From contig NZ_FXTN01000001.1 in the NCBI RefSeq assembly GCF_900182595.1, positions 62,001 through 126,000 of the forward strand: a stretch of DNA of 64,000 nucleotides, written 5' to 3'. The DNA is from Pedobacter westerhofensis. Its GTDB lineage: Bacteria > Bacteroidota > Bacteroidia > Sphingobacteriales > Sphingobacteriaceae. Below, one piece after another: positions 59,783 through 64,000 of this stretch (position 1 is its first letter; each line of letters begins with the position of its first letter). Both the position numbers and the translations under genes were made by a program. Under the pieces are notes generated by a model. That model worked only from the letters and a program-made list of their open reading frames with translations, was not told the DNA's origin and did not search any database.

Positions 59783-60700
59783 ATGGATTACAAAAGGTTT
59801 GATGATTACAAGAATGCCGTGATTCAGGCTTACGAAAAGAAAAGTACCGAAGGCACTTTGCCTCAGAATTTAGTTCATCACACAGATGCAAATCTGAAAA
59901 AAGAATGTGTGGAGGAGTTTCTCAGCAGGTATTTGGAAAAGGACAGTGAGACCTTCAAGAACTTCTTTGGCCGGGCGGGCAATAGAGCTGAATACTTCAA
60001 AAAAGTGAATGACTCAAAAGCGTCTTTGTTTAGGCCAATTAATACTTTTCTTAGAAATCAAAGAAAAAGCGGTACGAACAATAGAAATATAGAGATGCTC
60101 GCGTGGCTGATAAACTTTGAACCGCGCCCTTTTATGCCAGGGGATCCTTATGATCTGACGGAACCAGGAAACCAGCCTGAAAGGGAACAGGCCCCAGACT
60201 TCCCGGGAGATAAGACAGTGACTGAAGAAACTCCAATCCAAAATTTTATGTCAGAGGGTATCACGGAAAGTTCCAGGATCACCCGGTTAAAAAACCAATT
60301 CTTAAAACTTTACAAACCTGTACGGACCAGGCCCAGATCTTTTCTGGCAGGACTGGTGATTTCGGCTTCCATAGTGATCTTGTATTTTGTGACTAAACCA
60401 TACAGCATGTACTGGAATGGCAATGAATATAAAACGGTCGCATTTTATCAGAATGTTGAGGGCGCTTTCATTGTTCCACTGGATACATTCCAGCTGGCAC
60501 ACCAGAAAAAGATAAGTAATTGGTCACAGATCACCCGCAACAGTATTGGAATAGTTCATTATTCTAAAATTGATAATCAATTGCAGTTTTATACTACGGG
60601 AGGTACAAATCCGGAAGACACATCACGAAGGTTGCTGCCATTGACAGAGTATATGTATGAGAAATATATAGTTAATAAAGCCGGGAGGAATCGACCTTAA
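59783..60700 (+). CDS. Membrane protein with N-terminal cytoplasmic helical domain
   Basis: 305 residues. Residues 1-115 form a soluble helical domain ending NRNIEMLAWLINFEPRPF, which in length and in the SETFKNFFG / ML-F-RPF landmarks is reminiscent of the DNA-binding-like domain of the protein at 18743 (STLRRLWG / LAMFAGFEDWRSF). Then an acidic linker, one membrane helix (FLAGLVISASIVILYFV, ~185-203) and a ~95-residue periplasmic part. May be another one-component membrane regulator; the ATTCC array directly upstream would be its site. Similarity is weak. Confidence 0.55.
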   Translation: MDYKRFDDYKNAVIQAYEKKSTEGTLPQNLVHHTDANLKKECVEEFLSRYLEKDSETFKNFFGRAGNRAEYFKKVNDSKASLFRPINTFLRNQRKSGTNNRNIEMLAWLINFEPRPFMPGDPYDLTEPGNQPEREQAPDFPGDKTVTEETPIQNFMSEGITESSRITRLKNQFLKLYKPVRTRPRSFLAGLVISASIVILYFVTKPYSMYWNGNEYKTVAFYQNVEGAFIVPLDTFQLAHQKKISNWSQITRNSIGIVHYSKIDNQLQFYTTGGTNPEDTSRRLLPLTEYMYEKYIVNKAGRNRP

Positions 60701-60762
60701 TTTGAAGTATGATATAATTTGAAGAAAGAGTATCTTTATTGATAAATTATACTCATCAATTG

Positions 60763-60999
60763 ATGAAACATCTCATCGTAATCTTATCAGTTTTCATCTC
60801 CACATCGTATGGATTCAGTACAGCTCCTGTAAACAGGATTTCCTCCGATATTGTATTGATTTGCCAGAGTAAAAATGCGAAAGTTTATCATAGCCACGAA
60901 TGTGGTGGCTTGGCCAACTGCACGCATCAGGTAATTAAAATTAGTAAATCGGAAGCGATTAAGATGGGCCGGAGAGCATGCAGGAAGTGCTACCGGTAA
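60763..60999 (+). CDS. Small exported Cys/His protein, 78 aa
   Basis: Start at ATG 60763 (MKHLIVILSVFISTSYGFS) with a signal peptide; the longer frame needs TTG. The mature part reads VLICQSKNAKVYHSHECGGLANCTHQVIKISKSEAIKMGRRACRKCY. The pattern Y-H-x3-C-x-G-L-x2-C-x-H-x-I ... EA-x3-G-R-x2-C-x2-C-Y is that of Ada-like/small metal-binding modules that occur widely in this phylum. Likely a periplasmic zinc-binding protein. It follows the membrane-protein gene in the same direction. Confidence 0.75.
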   Translation: MKHLIVILSVFISTSYGFSTAPVNRISSDIVLICQSKNAKVYHSHECGGLANCTHQVIKISKSEAIKMGRRACRKCYR

Positions 61000-61139
61000 G
61001 TTAGGATTTCTGGGCTTCTCAGCCTTTTGCCATTTATCAATCCATACCAGCCCTCATTGAAGTTTATATATTTATCCCTATAGCAACATCATTACCAAAA
61101 ATCTTACATTTGGCTATCCCCCGGGAAAGAATTTACCAA

Positions 61140-63452
61140 ATGATAATGATTAGAAACTATATACTGCTTGCAGCTTTTATCGGTATCACCGGCACAGAGG
61201 GCTTTAGCCAGACATACAAAGACCAGAGAGCACCGGTAACGGCAAGGGTTAAAGACCTGATGGCCCGGATGACAATGGAAGAAAAAGTTGGGCAGATGAA
61301 CATGTCTTCACTCGAAGGATCTCTGAAAAGCAAAGTAGGTTTTGGTGTTGTGGAAAGCCCTTTCATCATTGCAGGGGATATCGCCGCACAATCTGCTGAA
61401 GCCAAAAAACATGCTTTTGAAAACACCCGTCTGGGCATCCCTCCTATTCAGATTGGCGAAGGCCTGCATGGCGTTCTGGCAGCGGGATCAACGATTTTTC
61501 CGCAGACAATTGGTCAGGGATCTACCTGGAACCCGCAGCTGATTTACGAGATGGGTTGTGTGATTGCAGCAGAAGCAACAGCTATGGGCATAGACCAGGC
61601 CTTGTCGCCCCTGTTTGACCTGATCCGCGATCCGCGCTACGGCAGGGTTGAAGAATGCTTTGCCGAAGATCCTTATCTCGTAGGTAAACTGGGCTATGCA
61701 TTTGTTACCGGGCTGCAGGGAATGCCGGAGCAATCCAAACTTGGCATTGGTACCAACAAAATTATGGCAACAGCAAAACATTTTGCGGGCTACAGTTACA
61801 GCCTTGGCGGTGTGAATCTGGCGCCTACCCCGATCGGGGAAAGGGAATTACGAACAATGTTCCTCGCGCCGTTTGAAGAGATCGTCCGGAAAGGAAATAT
61901 ATATTCGCTGATGCCATCTTACAATGAAATTGACGGGATACCTGCACATAGCAGTACCTTCCTGCTCGATCAGGTGTTGCGCAGGGAATGGAAATTTAAG
62001 GGATACGTAATCTCAGACTACGGCGGGCTAGGCCAGCTGTATAATTTCCACCAGGTGGCAAAAGGCCCGCATGAAGCAGCGGTGCTGGGATTACAGGCGG
62101 GAGTTGACGTGGAGGCATCGCGGCCAGACGTTTACAAAGACCTTGCAAAGATGGTGCATGAGGGGACGATCAATGTGAAACAAATAGATTCTGCGGTATC
62201 AAGGATCCTGACAGCCAAATTTAAAGCCGGCCTATTTGAAAAGAAGCTTCCTGATTCTGCAGGTATCAAAACTAAGCTCCATACTGCCAGCAGCGTGGCC
62301 CTGTCCCGAAGCATTGCAGAAGAATCTATAGTGCTGCTAAAAAATCAGGACCATTTGCTGCCCCTTGATGCTAAAAAGATTAAATCGATTGCAGTGATCG
62401 GCCCCAATGCCAACAAAGTGCAATACGGAGATTACAGCTACACCCGTGACAACCGTTCGGGAACAACGGTTTTGCAGGGTATCAGGCAGTCTGTTGGTTC
62501 CGGTATAATGGTGAATTATGCACAGGGATGCGAGCTCTCGGGTCACGACCGCTCCGGCATTGCGAAAGCGGTAGCGGAAGCGCAAAAAAGTGATGTTGCT
62601 GTAGTAGTATTAGGCACAACGAGTGTCGTATTTCAGGGCATAGGCTGGAACGGCAAAGCAGGAAAAGATGAGCCAACGGATCCTTTTACCTGTGGTGAAG
62701 GATATGATGTGACTGATATTGATCCGCAGGGCGTACAGCGGGAACTGCTGCAGGCGATCTATAAAACAGGAAAGCCAGTGATCCTGGTGCTGATCCAGGG
62801 AAGGCCATGGAGCATTGCCTGGGAAAAGGAAAACATTCCTGCGATCATTGAAGGCTGGTACCCCGGAGAAAAAGGTGGAGATGCCCTGGCGGACGTGATC
62901 TTTGGAAAGGTGAACCCTTCGGGACGGTTGAACATGAGTATCCCGCAATCATCGGGGCACATCCCTGTTTTTTACAACTATGTGAACTCCTCTAAAGGGA
63001 ATAACAGGGAGCCGGGGACGCCCGACAAACCGGGCCGCGATTATGTATACTCGTCCACCGCCCCCCTTTTTCCATTTGGCTATGGATTAACGTATACCGA
63101 TTTTGCTTACTCTGACCTGATGTTATCCGCAAAACGTTTTGGAAAAGGGGGGCAGCTTGAAGTATCCTGCAAAATAAAGAATACAGGGAATATGAAAGGG
63201 AAAGAAGTGGTGCAGCTGTACCTTGGCGGAAAAGTAAACTCTGTAAGTACGCCCGTAAAATCGCTCCGTGATTTTAATAAGGTTGAACTGGCAGCAGGAG
63301 AAGAGAAAACCCTGAAATTCAGGCTCACTGAAGAAGACATCCGGATCTGGAACAGGCAGATGAAACGTGTAACAGAACCGGGAAGTTTTAAAGTGATGAT
63401 TGGCAAATCTGCTGACGATATTATACTGACGGAGACGGTAGAGTATGACTAA
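61140..63452 (+). CDS. bglX: Exported GH3 beta-glucosidase
   Basis: 770 residues from ATG 61140 (MIMIRNYILLAAFIGITG), giving a signal peptide. GH3 N-terminal barrel: VKDLMARMTMEEKVGQMN, EGLHGVLAAGSTIFPQTIG, DPRYGRVEECFAEDPYLVG, KHFAGYS and the nucleophile loop VISDYGG (Asp). C-terminal domain: SIVLLKNQDHLLPLD, SGRLNMSIPQSSGHIPVFYNY and FPFGYGLTYT, then an Fn3-like end. BglX-type enzyme hydrolysing beta-linked gluco-/xylo-oligosaccharides in the periplasm. A TACATTTG box 28 bp upstream may be its -7 promoter element. Overlaps the convergent dehydrogenase gene end by 4 bp. Confidence 0.95.
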   Translation: MIMIRNYILLAAFIGITGTEGFSQTYKDQRAPVTARVKDLMARMTMEEKVGQMNMSSLEGSLKSKVGFGVVESPFIIAGDIAAQSAEAKKHAFENTRLGIPPIQIGEGLHGVLAAGSTIFPQTIGQGSTWNPQLIYEMGCVIAAEATAMGIDQALSPLFDLIRDPRYGRVEECFAEDPYLVGKLGYAFVTGLQGMPEQSKLGIGTNKIMATAKHFAGYSYSLGGVNLAPTPIGERELRTMFLAPFEEIVRKGNIYSLMPSYNEIDGIPAHSSTFLLDQVLRREWKFKGYVISDYGGLGQLYNFHQVAKGPHEAAVLGLQAGVDVEASRPDVYKDLAKMVHEGTINVKQIDSAVSRILTAKFKAGLFEKKLPDSAGIKTKLHTASSVALSRSIAEESIVLLKNQDHLLPLDAKKIKSIAVIGPNANKVQYGDYSYTRDNRSGTTVLQGIRQSVGSGIMVNYAQGCELSGHDRSGIAKAVAEAQKSDVAVVVLGTTSVVFQGIGWNGKAGKDEPTDPFTCGEGYDVTDIDPQGVQRELLQAIYKTGKPVILVLIQGRPWSIAWEKENIPAIIEGWYPGEKGGDALADVIFGKVNPSGRLNMSIPQSSGHIPVFYNYVNSSKGNNREPGTPDKPGRDYVYSSTAPLFPFGYGLTYTDFAYSDLMLSAKRFGKGGQLEVSCKIKNTGNMKGKEVVQLYLGGKVNSVSTPVKSLRDFNKVELAAGEEKTLKFRLTEEDIRIWNRQMKRVTEPGSFKVMIGKSADDIILTETVEYD

Positions 63453-64000
63453 AACATGATCACAGTCTTACCGATAGCTTTACCGCTTTCCAACAACTGG
63501 TGTGCTTCCTTTAAGTTAGCCACACTAAAGCCCTGCAATGTATTGTTCAGCGTGCTTTTTAAGCTCTGCTGATCAAATAATTCAGCCGCACTATTCAAAA
63601 TATTAGATTGCGAAACCATATCTTCTGTCTGGAAGGAAGACCGCGTAAACATCAGTTCCCAGTGGAAGCTTACGCTTTTAGATTTCAGCTGAACCAGGTT
63701 TACGGGTTGTTTGGGATCACTGATGGAACCAATTTTGCCCTGGGGTTTGATGAGCTCTGCAAATGCGTCCCAATAAAAGTTGAGGTTAACACAATCCATA
63801 ATAAAGTCCACATACTGGAATCCCGCATTGCGCACTTCATTGATCAGATCTTTATGATTTACTACATGGTCTGCGCCCTGTGATCTGCACCAGTCGGCAG
63901 TTTCTGGACGTGATGCTGTACTGATTACAACTAAGCCTGCCACATTTTTTGCCAGCTGTGTGGCAATGGAGCCAACACCGCCTGCCCCGCCAATGATCAG
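63449..64000 (-). CDS. Zinc-binding-dehydrogenase-family oxidoreductase (5' end beyond window)
   Basis: The last 183 codons of a leftward gene. The frame runs to the window edge as LIIGGAGGVGSIATQLAKNVAGL, the NAD(P)-binding Rossmann motif, followed by VVISTASRPETADWCRSQGADHVVNHKDL and ending HQLLESGKAIGKTVIMF. Family: medium-chain dehydrogenase/reductase of the QorB/zinc-type alcohol dehydrogenase group. The catalytic N-terminal domain is outside the window. Confidence 0.9.
   Translation of the reverse strand: MIIGGAGGVGSIATQLAKNVAGLVVISTASRPETADWCRSQGADHVVNHKDLINEVRNAGFQYVDFIMDCVNLNFYWDAFAELIKPQGKIGSISDPKQPVNLVQLKSKSVSFHWELMFTRSSFQTEDMVSQSNILNSAAELFDQQSLKSTLNNTLQGFSVANLKEAHQLLESGKAIGKTVIMF

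Noticed and set aside
1..64000. tRNA, rRNA or CRISPR arrays
   Set aside because: No cloverleaf with CCA-type ends, no rRNA-like sequence and no regularly spaced direct repeats of CRISPR size were seen by eye; a tRNAscan or CRISPR search was not possible.

Overview
The window looks like a chromosomal segment of a Sphingobacteriaceae-type Bacteroidota (Pedobacter/Mucilaginibacter-like). This rests on the many Crp/Fnr, AraC and HxlR regulators, the TAnnTTTG promoter boxes, the lipoproteins with SCKK/ACKK boxes, the PAS histidine kinases with SHNLRAPVANI-type H-boxes, and a TPR-lipoprotein kinase. It is a housekeeping-plus-accessory region. No rRNA, tRNA, CRISPR array or intact insertion sequence was seen.

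Layout. 0-2 kb: the end of a PQQ-sugar dehydrogenase gene and a PAS histidine kinase. 2-6.3 kb: a periplasmic PaoABC-type molybdenum aldehyde oxidoreductase operon whose large-subunit gene carries an in-frame amber codon. 6.5-10.4 kb: a secreted SecDF-P1-like protein, a frameshifted EF-Tu-domain-like gene and two tandem GAF-PAS proteins that are incomplete kinases. 10.4-18.7 kb: a visibly AT-richer accessory stretch with an Rpn-type nuclease, a DinB-like protein, a TlpA thioredoxin, orphan secreted proteins and two decayed reading frames. 18.7-21.4 kb: a transmembrane one-component regulator divergent from a LamG-like exported protein. 21.6-31 kb: hydrolases, lipoproteins, an SBP fusion, an AraC/oxidoreductase pair, a cupin and three Crp/Fnr regulators that share one putative operator. 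31-35.7 kb: a metalloprotease lipoprotein, two SnoaL-type proteins, two AraC-type regulators and an SDR. 36-42.8 kb: a seven-repeat lipoprotein, an SDR/HxlR divergent pair, a MacB-like permease, and an SDR-TetR pair. 43-50.3 kb: a PQQ-like propeller, a nitroreductase/HxlR divergent pair, an arylesterase, a photolyase remnant, AIM24, SnoaL, DoxX and a glycosyltransferase. 50.7-55 kb: a primary-type sigma factor, a PAS-LuxR regulator, a DUF1349 protein and a PAS histidine kinase. 55-61 kb: small secreted and membrane proteins around a TPR histidine kinase/response regulator pair, including two short ORFs of 42 and 43 codons. 61-64 kb: a GH3 beta-glucosidase and a truncated zinc-type dehydrogenase.

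Recurring themes. (i) One-component control: oxidoreductases and hydrolases sit next to, and often opposite, HxlR, AraC, TetR or Crp/Fnr genes, with dyad symmetries in between. (ii) Gene decay: several intergenic stretches hold recognisable remnants, including paralogues of genes elsewhere in the window. (iii) The most interesting unexplained structures are an 18-bp Crp-type dyad found four times between 24 and 30.5 kb, a helically spaced ATTCC array at 59.7 kb upstream of a membrane protein gene, and a tiny secreted-peptide gene just upstream of the TPR-lipoprotein histidine kinase. All calls come from reading the sequence; no database search was run.
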